64,000 nucleotides of DNA from contig NC_073351.2 of assembly GCF_027580225.2 (NCBI RefSeq), forward strand, positions 2,835,001 through 2,899,000, written 5' to 3'. Numbering within the stretch: position 1 is the stretch's first letter; each line of letters opens with the position of its first letter. A program made the position numbers and the translations under genes. Positions 25,701 through 35,500 of this stretch are shown here, one piece after another. The notes under the pieces are model-generated. The model did no database searches. It had not been told where the DNA came from and saw nothing but the letters and a program-made list of their open reading frames with translations. Source of the stretch: Misgurnus anguillicaudatus (Eukaryota > Chordata > Actinopteri > Cypriniformes > Cobitidae).

Positions 25701-26926
25701 TGTGTGTTTCTTATGGTAACAAAATATTGTTTTTATAAAGTTGTGTACAGTTTTGACAAAAGTGTTCCATTTTGCAAATGATCTGAAATGTTGTGCTACT
25801 TTGGTGAAGGATTGTGTTAATTGTGTGTAGTGTTTTGACAAACCGGGTCCTGTTTTCAAAATTGTGCTTAAGCAATCGTAAAAAACTGTATATGGAAGGT
25901 ATATGACCAGCAGCCCTTTGTGCGCATGCCTCTTTTGCAGGCTATGGAAGAGGCATGTGATGGGATTGATGTTGGTGCAATTTAGGGATGGAGAAGGCGC
26001 TCAAGGCGCTTCTTCCCTCGATGTCTGGCAAGGGAATATATTGCCTGTGATGTGGACGAGGCGTTATGACTTGTTTGGTGAAAAATAAAAAAAATCAACA
26101 GCATGTGTGTGTATCTGCAAATATTTTTGTGCATGTGAACAATCTAATACATACAGTATTATGGCAAAGCATACTAAAGAAAAGTGCACTTTTCATTATG
26201 CCCAACTGTGCGTAGTTGGTTAGACAAAAATCTGGTAATATGAATGAAGTGTGTTCCAATTTGTGTTCCAATTTCAAGTTTGATTTTGATAATGTTATAT
26301 GTAGTTTAGGTTGGAGTGCTTCATTTTGCAGGATATATGTGGTATTTTGCTATTTGGGTGTGTGGTTTTGTAAATTGTGTTAAGTTTTTTGATAAAACCA
26401 GACTAGTTTGCAAAATTGTGTGTTAGCAATTGGAAACAACTGTAAAGGTCTACTATTTTTACAATGGGTTAAAACAACTCAAGATTTTTGAGAGTGTTGA
26501 CATTTTTGAGATTACATAATTTTGTATAAAAGTGTATCAGAGTCACAATTTGTGTGTTCATTTTAGGATAACTAATGATGATGGACGTTGTCCAGGCTTA
26601 ATAACAAAAGAAACCTTCATTCCCGGTGTGTATAAAATGCGTTTTGAGACTGGGAAGTATTGGAATGCTTTAGGAGAGATATGCTTCTATCCATTCGTAG
26701 AGGTATTTATTCAACAGTCAATTTCTATTTTCATTAAAAATTGCTATAATTATTTTAGCTATTGATACAGTACACTACATACACTAAACTGTTGTTGTCT
26801 TCTATGTGTTGTTGTTGTCTGTTTGTTTGGTTTCAGGTTGTTTTTACTATCGCTGATCCTTCACAGAAGTACCATGTTCCTCTCCTATTGAGTCGTTTCT
26901 CTTATAGTACCTACAGAGGAAGTTAG
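10679..26926 (+). CDS. urah: 5-hydroxyisourate hydrolase (HIUase, transthyretin-like)
   Basis: Peroxisomal enzyme that hydrolyses 5-hydroxyisourate, the product of urate oxidase, on the way to allantoin. Exons are 10679-10753, 18701-18843, 26567-26702 and 26837-26926; phases join as 0, 2 and 0. From the second in-frame ATG (10706) the product is 138 residues, the usual fish length; the first ATG adds nine residues. The N-terminus RLQHIKDHI fits a PTS2 peroxisomal signal. Family hallmarks are present: SPLTTHVLN with the catalytic His, DDGRCPG with the active Arg, YHVPLLLS with the second His, and C-terminal YRGS. The closely related transthyretin lacks that YRGS end. Introns 1 and 2 (7.9 and 7.7 kb) are filled with transposons. 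The exon-2 donor is AG|GATAAAC rather than GT, so splicing there is non-canonical, mutated, or an assembly error. Confidence 0.93.
10806..11228. mobile_element. TIR element with a second TIR element nested inside
   Basis: Outer ends CCCTTACGAAAATTA and TAATTTTCGTAAGGGG are inverted. Inside them, 10857-11113 has its own inverted ends (ATGAAGAGTTTCGTTGCAAA and its complement). Lies in urah intron 1. A solo outer end recurs near 14860. Confidence 0.75.
11481..12712 (+). mobile_element. 1.23-kb non-autonomous DNA transposon, copy 1
   Basis: Begins GGGCCCTATTTTAACGATC and ends GTAAGATAGAGCCCTA, an imperfect terminal inversion. It has no coding capacity. The interior is GC-rich near the ends (repeated GCGCA) and AT-rich in the middle. 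Common cyprinid repeat style; I do not assign a superfamily. Confidence 0.8.
12748..13981 (+). mobile_element. 1.23-kb non-autonomous DNA transposon, copy 2
   Basis: Directly repeated copy of 11481-12712, starting only ~36 bp after it, roughly 95% identical by eye with small indels. Confidence 0.8.
13982..15118. other. urah intron 1, no gene seen
   Basis: AT-rich intronic sequence with only a solo transposon end near 14856-14880. No exon-like segment recognised. Confidence 0.5.
15545..17634. mobile_element. CACTG-ended DNA element with CA microsatellites
   Basis: Terminal CACTGTAAAAAAT and ATTTTTTACAGTG, with a possible 2-bp CA target duplication on each side. Resembles CACTA-type ends. No transposase recognised. 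Contains (CA)n at 16169-16190 and a mixed CA/CG tract at 16808-16885. Confidence 0.6.
16808..16885. repeat. Compound CA/CG/GGTA microsatellite
   Basis: Alternating purine-pyrimidine run rich in CGCG and CACA, the kind of tract that can adopt Z-DNA. Confidence 0.7.
18701..18843 (+). CDS. urah: urah exon 2 (catalytic His region)
   Basis: Acceptor TTTGTCACAG. Encodes [19 protein letters not shown]..., 47 codons plus AG. Read-through would hit TAA after four more codons, so splicing must occur near 18843, yet the next bases are GA, not GT. Confidence 0.9.
18844..21400. other. urah intron 2, first part
   Basis: No exon recognised. 19133-19275 has palindromic blocks around GATAACCC. 20215-21400 is interspersed repeat sequence; its GATTGGCT block recurs near 42650. 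Confidence 0.5.
21422..21554. repeat. Long imperfect stem-loop
   Basis: Arms about 21422-21463 and 21512-21554 pair (GTGTGATATAGCTCTATATC with its complement) around a ~48-bp loop. Likely the end structure of the repeat beginning near 20215. Confidence 0.65.
21595..22935. mobile_element. hAT-type element with perfect 8-bp target duplication
   Basis: TIRs CAGGGGTTCTCAAAG and CTTTGAGAACCCCTG, flanked by CACTACAC at 21587-21594 and 22936-22943. Both features are diagnostic of hAT transposons. No transposase; a second TIR element (22048-22466) is nested inside. Confidence 0.92.
22048..22466. mobile_element. Nested TIR element
   Basis: Ends GCTGCGTCCGAAACCGC and GCGGTTTTGGACGCAGC are inverted, with ACTATATAGTA-type subterminal motifs like those at 15119-18538 and 31776-32201. 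Confidence 0.8.
22944..23890 (+). mobile_element. LINE (L2/Rex-like) reverse-transcriptase relic, interrupted
   Basis: Two coding-like stretches, about 22944-23088 and 23507-23890. The second carries a frameshifted reverse-transcriptase core ([12 protein letters not shown] followed by a [14 protein letters not shown] motif). It is interrupted by the TIR element at 23089-23506, and the hAT element also sits in its left part. Heavily mutated. Confidence 0.65.
23089..23506. mobile_element. TIR element, CCTGTCCCAAATGGC ends
   Basis: Inverted ends CCTGTCCCAAATGGC and GCCATTTGGGACAGG, inserted in the LINE relic. A related, rearranged copy is at 57071-57750. Confidence 0.8.
24004..26090. mobile_element. 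Cluster of IS630/Tc1-type transposase relics
   Basis: Three dead fragments of the same DDE_3-like C-terminus. On -, 24004-24115 encodes [13 protein letters not shown]...[11 protein letters not shown]. On +, about 24530-25062 has a longer piece with WDNVSFH, a conserved [10 protein letters not shown] box and a RRFFPRCLA end, with frame breaks. On +, 25919-26070 has another C-terminus with a stop. The outer two fragments are inverted relative to each other. Inverted ACAGTTTTTTA-type ends lie near 24133 and 25885. Confidence 0.7.
25070..25333. mobile_element. Palindromic MITE rich in GCTGGT motifs
   Basis: Ends CCCTGCTGAAAAAACAGCAT and GCTGGTTTTTCCAGCAGGG. The whole element is a near palindrome of GCTGGT/ACCAGC words. 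Lies just beyond the transposase relic's stop codon. Confidence 0.85.
26567..26702 (+). CDS. urah: urah exon 3
   Basis: Acceptor TTTTAG, one base completes Arg, then [15 protein letters not shown]... to FVE|GTATTT. Contains the active-site Arg and the substrate-pocket segment. Confidence 0.95.
26837..26926 (+). CDS. urah: urah exon 4 (C-terminal YRGS)
   Basis: Acceptor TTTCAG, then [20 protein letters not shown] ... YRGS and TAG at 26924-26926. Confidence 0.95.
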   Translation, partial: VVFTIADPSQKYHVPLLLSRFSYSTYRGS

Positions 26927-26946
26927 ATGCAACATAATACATGATA

Positions 26947-26952
26947 AATAAA
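26947..26952 (+). terminator. urah: Candidate urah polyadenylation signal
   Basis: AATAAA 21 nt after the urah stop, implying a very short 3' UTR; AATAAA at 27188-27193 is an alternative. Confidence 0.4.
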
Positions 26953-27660
26953 TATTTTACATTCTGAATTTCTGAAATTTCTGCAAATAACAGTGTAAAG
27001 ACATTTCTAAACACTTAAATGTTATGTAGATCAGGATTTGATTGCTTCTACAGAAATTGATTGGATTAGATTGCCTAAAAAAAAATGAAAAATTTGTACT
27101 GAACACGTGTTATATACATTAGTCAAATTAAAACCTATTCAATTAAAACCAAACTGATTAAATTGTCATTTGAATTGCCTATTCAGAATAAAGATTTCCA
27201 GTTAGTCTGTATTGCTGATACTCTATAACGCATTTCTCAAAATAAAAGCATAAAATCACCACTAAAAGTCAGTTTTAAAAAAGTAATTTGACAAAATGAA
27301 ACCACATTGTTTGTTGTGGTCATTATATGGATAAAGCCAATATGTTTTCAATATTTATTCTGAATTGTCTTTATGCATACAATACTTGTCAGTTACAGTA
27401 AATGAATAATTCCCAAACAAATAATTCAATAGAAATTCAGACAAAGATGTAGAAAGACATGTTGCACATTGAGCACTTATAATAAGAGATGGTAGAAGCA
27501 TACGTTTGAGTGTTGGACAGTAAAATCATTTACATTTATTAATTTAACAAACGCTTTTATCCAAAGCAAAGCAACTTACAAATGAGGAGAAGAACAGAAG
27601 CAATCTCAGAGTGATTTAATGAGGACCCACATTAAACCTCCTGGTGGAAACCAGGGCACA
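26953..27660. other. Intergenic, with a teleost interspersed-repeat block
   Basis: 27530-27640 contains the CGCTTTTATCCAAAGC ... ACTTACAAATGAGGA module found in many fish repeats. No gene recognised. Confidence 0.5.
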
Positions 27661-28700
27661 TATTACAGTTTTTGCCTGTTGCTTGAACACTTAAGCCCAT
27701 GCTTAGACTAAAGTAACACAACTTGAAGCTTTTGTTACCATACCTCAAACACATGTATTCATACCTTAAACCAAAACACTGCTTTGCACTCTAGTTGCAA
27801 TTCTGCAACACACTTGATCCTGCAAACTACACACTATTTCATACATAAGACACTTCATTCAAAAATGAAATCTCAGGGTGCCATTTGGAAAACACATGTA
27901 TCCAAAATACAAAACACATCAGGTAATTGCAACCACTCAATTACACACCTGAAGGCACTTACTTGCAAAACTGAACACCAATCAGCCAGCTACAAAAGCC
28001 CTCAGATTAGCCATTTCAAGAACTTTGCAACCATGGATGGAGGGAGAGCAAGAGGCAGAGATAGAGCAAGAGGAAGAGGAGAAGGAAGAGGAGGACAAGC
28101 TCAAGGTCAAAGAGGCCATGCATGGACCCATATTTCTGATGATATAAGAGAAACTTTGGTGGATCATGTCATCAACCATGGCCTGATTATGAGGGAAACT
28201 TGGCAGAGAGTCCACCCACATCTAAGCCGCTTCACAGTGGCATCTGTAATAAGAACATTCCGACTAGAAAACAGGAATGTCTTCACCTCTATACCTTCTA
28301 CTCTACTTAGATGGTATTTACAGCATTGTACTACAGTATATCACATTAACACATCACCTGTACAGGGTATTGCATGGTGCCAATGCTCCTTTTGCAGCCA
28401 AAGTTGTAGTTTTTGTAAAACATACCATGATTACTTATATTGAGATGTTTCAGTACAGTGGGTGATACAGTATATACAATAAAGTTCTGTAGGCAAAAGA
28501 AGCAAACCAATGACAATTTGTGGTTGTATTTCTGTAGAGTGACTAAAAGACCTTCTGGGAGAGGTCGCCAACGCCTGTTCACACAACAGCAGAAACTTGC
28601 CATTGTGGACCTAGTGAGGTCCTGTGGCCAGACCCCAACAGACGGCGGGATCCATGAGCCCACGTAATGCACAATTGCCATGATTTTCTGTGTTTTTTCA
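27661..28700 (+). pseudogene. IS630/Tc1-type transposase N-terminal relic
   Basis: An Arg/Gly-rich leader starting at the ATG near 28034 is followed by ISDDIRETLVDHVINHGL and SRFTVASVIRTFR, a helix-turn-helix DNA-binding region. After ~265 bp of unrelated sequence, RPSGRGRQRLFTQQQKLAI continues the same protein at about 28547-28620. The catalytic DDE part is absent. Same broad family as the relics at 24004-26090. Confidence 0.6.
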
Positions 28701-29750
28701 ATTATTATCATATTTTTTTTGCTTTAACCAGATTCATGTAACTGCAATGTACAGTGCTGCAATGTACAATATTGAGTAGGCCTTTTTTTTTGTTTGTTTA
28801 AAAAAACTGTAAGCGCACAGATATAAATGTGTATAACATAAGAACATGCACAGAGTCATAGCATTAACGAGTTATAGCAGAGTAATCAAATATCTATTCA
28901 CATTTCACGATTGTTGAAGATAACAATTCAATCAATTTGTTTTAAAAACATTGAAATTGTATCTTTTGCAGTCAAATAAAATTGCGAAATGTTAAAACAA
29001 TAGTGCCGGACCTGCAGAAACCTTCACCATGCAGCTTGGACCTTACAAGCCTCTTAGACAACTAAGCTATGAGTGCCCCATCTCTGGCCACACTATAGTC
29101 TACACAACACATTAAACATAATCATTCACACAATGGGCATTAATTGAATAATATTACTTTCACTTTAAAAATTATGCACTGTCACGTTAAAGCCAGCTGT
29201 CACAGTATATGTTTTCATTCGTGGTGAAAACGTTTGTCGTAGTACTTGTGCACCTTTTTTGGATGTCTGTGTCATAAATAAAGACACAGTGTGTTAAAAA
29301 AATTAAACAATTTAAACTCTGCAAAATCTGCAGATCCGTCTCCACATTATTGTAATCAAATGCATTTCTTATCACTTGTCTCATCAGTTCAAATAATTTG
29401 AACACCTTTTTTGCTAAATGAAGCAGATGTTTTGAGTAAAATTGTTTAATGAACAGTCTACTATGTGACTAATCAAGAATGCAACTATAATAATGTAGGC
29501 TATCCTGCACTCAACGTAAACACCACTATAGGCCCAACACATTAATGTCCTCTTTAGTCAAACTTTATAGTTTGAAATTATGAATACATTTCCAGCCTTT
29601 ATACAAAAATATTTTGGGAAGTATCACATAAATCATACAATTGTGTTTAAAGGTAGTATTGTGTTGTTGCCATTTAGGGTTTGATTCAATTCGAGCATTG
29701 AGTTTCTGTGAATAAATGTATAAGTATAAATGATTTAATGTTTCTCAGGG
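28701..29750. other. Intergenic, nothing recognised
   Basis: AT-rich; no exon, RNA gene or clear transposon end seen. Confidence 0.4.
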
Positions 29751-29789
29751 TGTAATAGCGACCCCAGCAGGTGAGACACGAAGCCCACG

Positions 29790-30041
29790 CCGTTCTGCTC
29801 TCGAGTCTCTACACTACACTACACTCTCACTCGAGTCGAGCTCTTTGAAACTTTCTGTTCTCCTGAAGGCCTGTAGAAGTTTTTTTTAATATTATTTCTG
29901 TGTTAATGTGTCTTTGGAGAACAAGCAGCCTGGATTAAACGCGAAAGGATTGTTATGAACAGATCCTGATAACGTTAGTTTATGAACTGTTTTGTCTGTT
30001 GAACAGAAAAGTAGTCTTTGTCTGACAACAGCTGATTCAAG
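29790..30041 (+). promoter_or_regulatory. cd151: Possible cd151 promoter / 5' non-coding exon
   Basis: A locally GC-richer stretch (29750-29880, with CTCGAG motifs) is followed by sequence ending in a strong donor AAG|GTAAGAAA at 30041/30042. cd151 coding starts at an acceptor (32515), so an upstream untranslated exon must exist. This is the best candidate by position only. Confidence 0.3.
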
Positions 30042-31775
30042 GTAAGAAACACGCTGAAAGCAAATTGTTTGTCGGTGTTTACTTGACTGCTTTATAAATA
30101 TACAGAATATAATTTGTATAATTGCTAATAACTGTAGGCTATATGTAAATATAGTAGCGTCTGGTTCCGTTCGCTTTAGCAGTGATCGAGTCTTTGATGT
30201 CAGCAGTGATTGTTTTATCAGATCGATCAAATAATACAGATACAGATACATTGGAAAGCTTGACTATAATCTAATGAGTAGCCTAGAGTGAATATAAAGG
30301 GTTTTCAAATATACACGACTGGAGGGGTGAGGCGTTACCGCCGCGTCTCTACAACAGAAAATAAAATAGATAACGTTACTGACTTTAAAAATAACAACTC
30401 AGTAACGTTAACATGAATTGGTGTATACAGATGGGGAAATAAAACATAAACAGAGTAATAATATAATCTAGAGACTGTAGTCTGGACAGGGCATTTTTAA
30501 CTCTGTGTGTTGTATGAAAGAGTCAGATAACTTACTGGCATGTTGAAACAGGTCTGTGTGCGCGTGCGTGTCTGTGTCAGATAAACGTCACTCTTCACAG
30601 ACTTTAAACTTTATATTAAAGTTTAATAAACCCATTAAACTTCATAAATCTATAAGTGAAAACTATGTTCTGCATGGCAAAGGTTTAGTCATAATGCTAG
30701 TATGGTGTTTAGACATGGCAGTTTCAGTAATAAGCTTTGATGTTTTTTAAGTATCTTTGATAAACTTATGAATGTCATGTACTATGTGAATATGATGAAC
30801 TTATAGTGCTAATTTTCCACATTACATTTAAATGAATACTAGTTAAGTAAAAAAAAATCATTAATCAGTGCTGCTGTTTAATAACTAGGTTTGTTGTTTA
30901 CAGTTGATCTTTAAAGAGTTGATGTGAATAGCAGTGTGTTTGTCTTTCATTAACACCTAAACTAACATATACAAGTCTGTTTTTAACTTACTGTTTTATA
31001 CATACACACACAAAATAAATGAAGTCTACAAACCCACACTTACTTGTATTACTGTATTTGAATATTACTATATTTGAAAGTGTCAATATTTCGTATTTGA
31101 TCATTATCTATTTGATCATGCATTTTGTGGGGATTGTCACACAAAGATGGCCATTGTAGGTAAACAAAGTAATATAAAAAATTTAAACTTGTGGTATTGC
31201 TATACAAATATTTTTTAGTTAAGGAAATGGTAAACTAAATTGGATCACTTTAAATAAGTTGACCTTAAATATAATATAATAATATATCTAATTATTTAAA
31301 CAAGTTTTTTTAAACATGCAAGTTAAATGTGGGTTTTTAGTCTCCATTATATAGTTAAGAATTGGAGTATTACTTTTGCATTATTCTATTACTAACAAAA
31401 TTAAATACATCCATGTACTCCATCCTAGACTATGTTCATAATATAGTTTTATAACATTTTTTTTTTAATACATGTGGATAACTGCATATACTGTCATGTA
31501 CTCATTTCTAAGCCATATTTCAAAACTGTCATGCTTTTGTTGTTCTTCTGTTTTCTTGTTTCTATTTCATGTAAAGCTGCTTTGGAACAATGCACAATTG
31601 TGAAAAGTGCTGTATAAATAAAAATGAATTGAATTAAACTTCTATACTACATAATATACACACATTTTATACTCATATATTGAGCAAAATGTTTTTCAAG
31701 CTTTTTGAATAACAGCTCAAGATTCAAATTTGGCCGCACATAAAAAACAATATCAATTTGCTGTGGTTTTTCGAT
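30042..31775. other. Presumed first intron of cd151, first part
   Basis: AT-rich. 31570-31640 carries a repeat tail (GTAAAGCTGCTTTGGAACAA ... GAATTGAATT) that recurs at 54600-54665. Confidence 0.45.
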
Positions 31776-32201
31776 GGCTGTGTCCGAAAGCTTGACTGAG
31801 GCAATGACTTTGGAGGCATGACGGCATCTCAGAGAAACGCATTCGGACAGCCTTTATAGGCAGCGTTCTTTCTGAAATATAAACAGGGTGTTTTGTGATA
31901 ATTAATCCCATATTTGAAAACTATAATATTAATTTCTCACTAAAAATGCAATTAAAGTTATAAACAGTAAAAATATAACCTTATTAACACTACATTTGTG
32001 CTCTCATTCTTACATTCTTAGCCACCATTTTATTTTTTCGAACTCAACCATGCTTGACCAATCGCATTCCCGTACACGCCCACATATAAAATTGTGACAA
32101 CGAAAGTATCTTAGGAGACAGGAAGTAAACCTAACATTGGATTTAGATGAGCCTTGATGCCTTCCTGCCTTTGCATCATTTTAGAACTTTTGGACGCAGC
32201 C
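31776..32201. mobile_element. TIR element, GGCTGTGTCCGAAA ends
   Basis: Inverted ends GGCTGTGTCCGAAA and TTTTGGACGCAGCC; GAT flanks both sides. Same end style as 22048-22466. Confidence 0.65.
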
Positions 32202-32515
32202 GATGCATCGCTGAGTCACGACGCATATGACGATTAGTCATTAAACACGCAAGAACCAATGAGTTTATACATGCTGCCATATTTGAATCTAGGGCCGCTT
32301 TTGTGTAAATTCCAATCTGTCTTTGCAAATGCATGTTATAAGCGACTCAAACTGAAAGTGATTTTAGATTGACTTCCTACTGATCAAAGAGCTGCAGTAC
32401 ACGAAAGAGTTGTTCATAATATCACCTTTACAATTCTGAATCAATATCAGACAGGTATTATTAGCTTATGTCACGATTTATCAGTTGCATTAAGTTCATG
32501 TCTCTTTTTCTCCAG

Positions 32516-32599
32516 ATGAGGCCAAATGATGAAAAGAAAGAAAAATGTGGGACCATCTGTCTGAAATACCTGCTCTTCACTTTTAATTTCCTGTTTTGG
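32516..32599 (+). CDS. cd151: cd151 coding exon 1
   Basis: [17 protein letters not shown] ... FNFLFW, 28 codons; donor TGG|GTGGGT. Confidence 0.92.
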
Positions 32600-35500
32600 G
32601 TGGGTATATACCTGCACGAAACACTTCCTCATGCAATGGGCCCTTATTTATCAAACAAACTCAGCGTACATCCAAGTGAAAAAATCAGCTTACGACAACG
32701 CTCACGTGTGATTCATTAAACTTTCGTATGTGGCCAATTCTGTTCCATGAATGAACAGGTGTTGATAAACGTGACAGCTAAAAACAGATCATCATTTGAA
32801 TATATTACACCTATATAAATGAAGCCTCGCGCTCCCACGGTATACGTCATAAAGAAATGTAACCCGGCCGCGCAGAGAAACGTCTCCATGGATACTGAAC
32901 TTTGATCTTTCAAGTTCAAACGAAATAGCTCTTAAAGCAAAATAAAAGCAAGTCAGGAAAATGCAGTTTGGAGCCAGATCACTGAATGTCTTCCAATAAT
33001 AAAATGATTAAAGTAATTACAATAATAATTTTAATTGTAGTGTTTTTTAGACTTTAGAGCTGTGTAGTATAATTATTTTTATGATGACATATTCTGTATT
33101 GATGCATAAAAATGTTAAATCATAAAAATACGTTTATCTTTCTTTTCAGAAGGACTCCTTCTCTCTCACGCGCGGGCACACAGTAATGCATGTAAATTAG
33201 ACATGGGCCAGTATAAGATTCTGGAGGTATGATAACCTTTAGCAAAAATATTTTTGTTGCGGTATTGCCATTACAACAACACTAAAATATATATTTTTAA
33301 TGCCAGGTAAAAATAAAGTCTTTAAATTATAATATGCTTTCAAAAAAATATATATAATATTTTCGTAATGTATATTAAATGTAAACATCAATATAATCAC
33401 ATGACTTCGTGATTTAATTAATTTTGTATAAACACAGCTCATACCTTGGAGACGGTATCACAGAACATTTAAGTGGTTTTGAAACCTTGACTGTTTAAAA
33501 CCTCGGTATACATTGAAACCGGTCACCGGCCCATGCCTATGTAAATTAAATGCAGTCTCATATATTTCTGAGCTTGGCCAGCAGCTTAAAGCTGTTGAAA
33601 TTGTTAAAGCCATATAGTCAGAATGTCCTTTTTACTATATTCACATTATTTAACAATGACATATTTTATTCCAGCAGACATTATAGGGCTTCTTTACACC
33701 TGGTCACTTATCTGATCGCACAAAATACACTTTGTTACCTCAGCTTAGAAACTTGCAACGATACTTGTGCAACTAAAGGCAGCACTTTAGGGCTTATTAT
33801 ACTTCTGCGTTTTTCATTGAAGGCGGAGTGCACGATTTCTGAAAAACGCTTTGGAAAACGGAGTCGGGCCGACTACCAAAACACACTTATCAGCAGTAAG
33901 GTGCGTGTCTACTAAACAACACCGTTGCCTGGGTTGCGTATGTGGGGCAGGTCTATCAACCGAAGGTCCAGATTCTATTGGGGTAGAGGCGTGTTTGATT
34001 AGGTGATTTTAAATGCCAATATTGGCTTTCAGAGATCATGGACTCTGCCTTTAATACTTCTGGGTCGTTGTTCGTGTCGAAATGTAATTACACATTCAGA
34101 CCACTAGTAGGCAGTATCTATGCGTGTAACCGACCGTTGCAGTGCAACAGCCCATAGATATGTATAAAGGCTAGATGTGTTACGGCTGAGTCTCTAACGT
34201 CATCACCTGGCGGCCATCTTACCACAGACAGCTTGCTCACTCCTAGCATTGAGTTTTAATGATGCAGGTACTTTTAAATGACCATAACTTGCTCAATTTT
34301 CTACCAATTTTCAAACGGTTTGGTTTCTTACGGACGTTATTAACGTGGCTATGATCCTGGATGCTTTAACATGTTTCATGAATTCTTTTTTTTTTTTTTG
34401 TATTAAGTATGCAGTGTCATAGCTACATCTTTGACGTTTGTTACAAACCAAGACGTTTGAAAATCAGTAAAAAATTAAGCAAGTTATGGTCATTTAAAAG
34501 TACCTGCACCATTAAAACACAATGCTACGAGTGAGTAATCGCCCTGTGGTAAGATGGCCGCCAAAATGCAGACCTTCCATGCGAGACATCTAGCCTTTAT
34601 ACATATCTATGAGTTAACCCATAAAAGAAGCAGCAGCTTGTTATTTGAGAAGACCAGCTGTGATGGAGGTAAATGGACAGCGACGATTGTTGCAGTTTGA
34701 GTTTAATATCCACCATCTAGTTGGCTCAACTCTCGTTTCCAAAGCGTTTTTCAGATGTCGTGCACTCCGCCTTTAAGAACTATAATGAATGGCTGATAAA
34801 GAACAACAGTGAGCTTCTTCCTGGGTTCATGACATCGTAAACCTCTGAATTCAAAGAAAACCTAACCCCATGAATTTGCAAAACAAAAACCAAAAACAGG
34901 GGGCAAGGCCTTGTTAAACTCCTTTAGAGAAGATGACAAAACAGCAGTTACTGATGTGTTCTAGAGATTTGGCTTGATTAATATGCTGCCGTATCTACGA
35001 GGAGCTAAGCATTGTTGCTCTCTTCCTCGCGCACATTCATCAAAACCAAAATGGCGAAAGGTCAGAAGACCAAATCCTTTACAGTAAGGAAATGTTTTCC
35101 ATGTTGTTACAGCGATGCCCAGCTGGGATTAGCCCACAATGCGTCCGACTCCATTGAAGCGATTAGTTTTGCACGAACGGTTGAAACAACAGATCTGTCC
35201 AACATCAGTCACTCACAACATCTCAGAAATGAGAATGTAAATGTGCTTCGTGAGTGTTTAGAAAGATCTGCCTGAAATAAGTCTAAACTAATAAAAATAG
35301 GCTTTTACTGTGTTTACTTTATGATATTATTAGCATGATTATATACCTAAATAGGTTTTTTTCTACAAAGCAATGAAGGCCATGGTAAAAAAAATCACAG
35401 CTTTTTTGTTAAGAGAAAAAGATATGATGACAGCAGAGTGGCCAGAAATATCTGTAATAAAATAAATTTGACTTTTATAAAACACTCTTTGTCCTCTTAA

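Noticed and set aside
35012..35275. 87-residue open frame containing [14 protein letters not shown]
   Set aside because: No recognised domain, no homologous partner in the window, and it sits in an intron of cd151.
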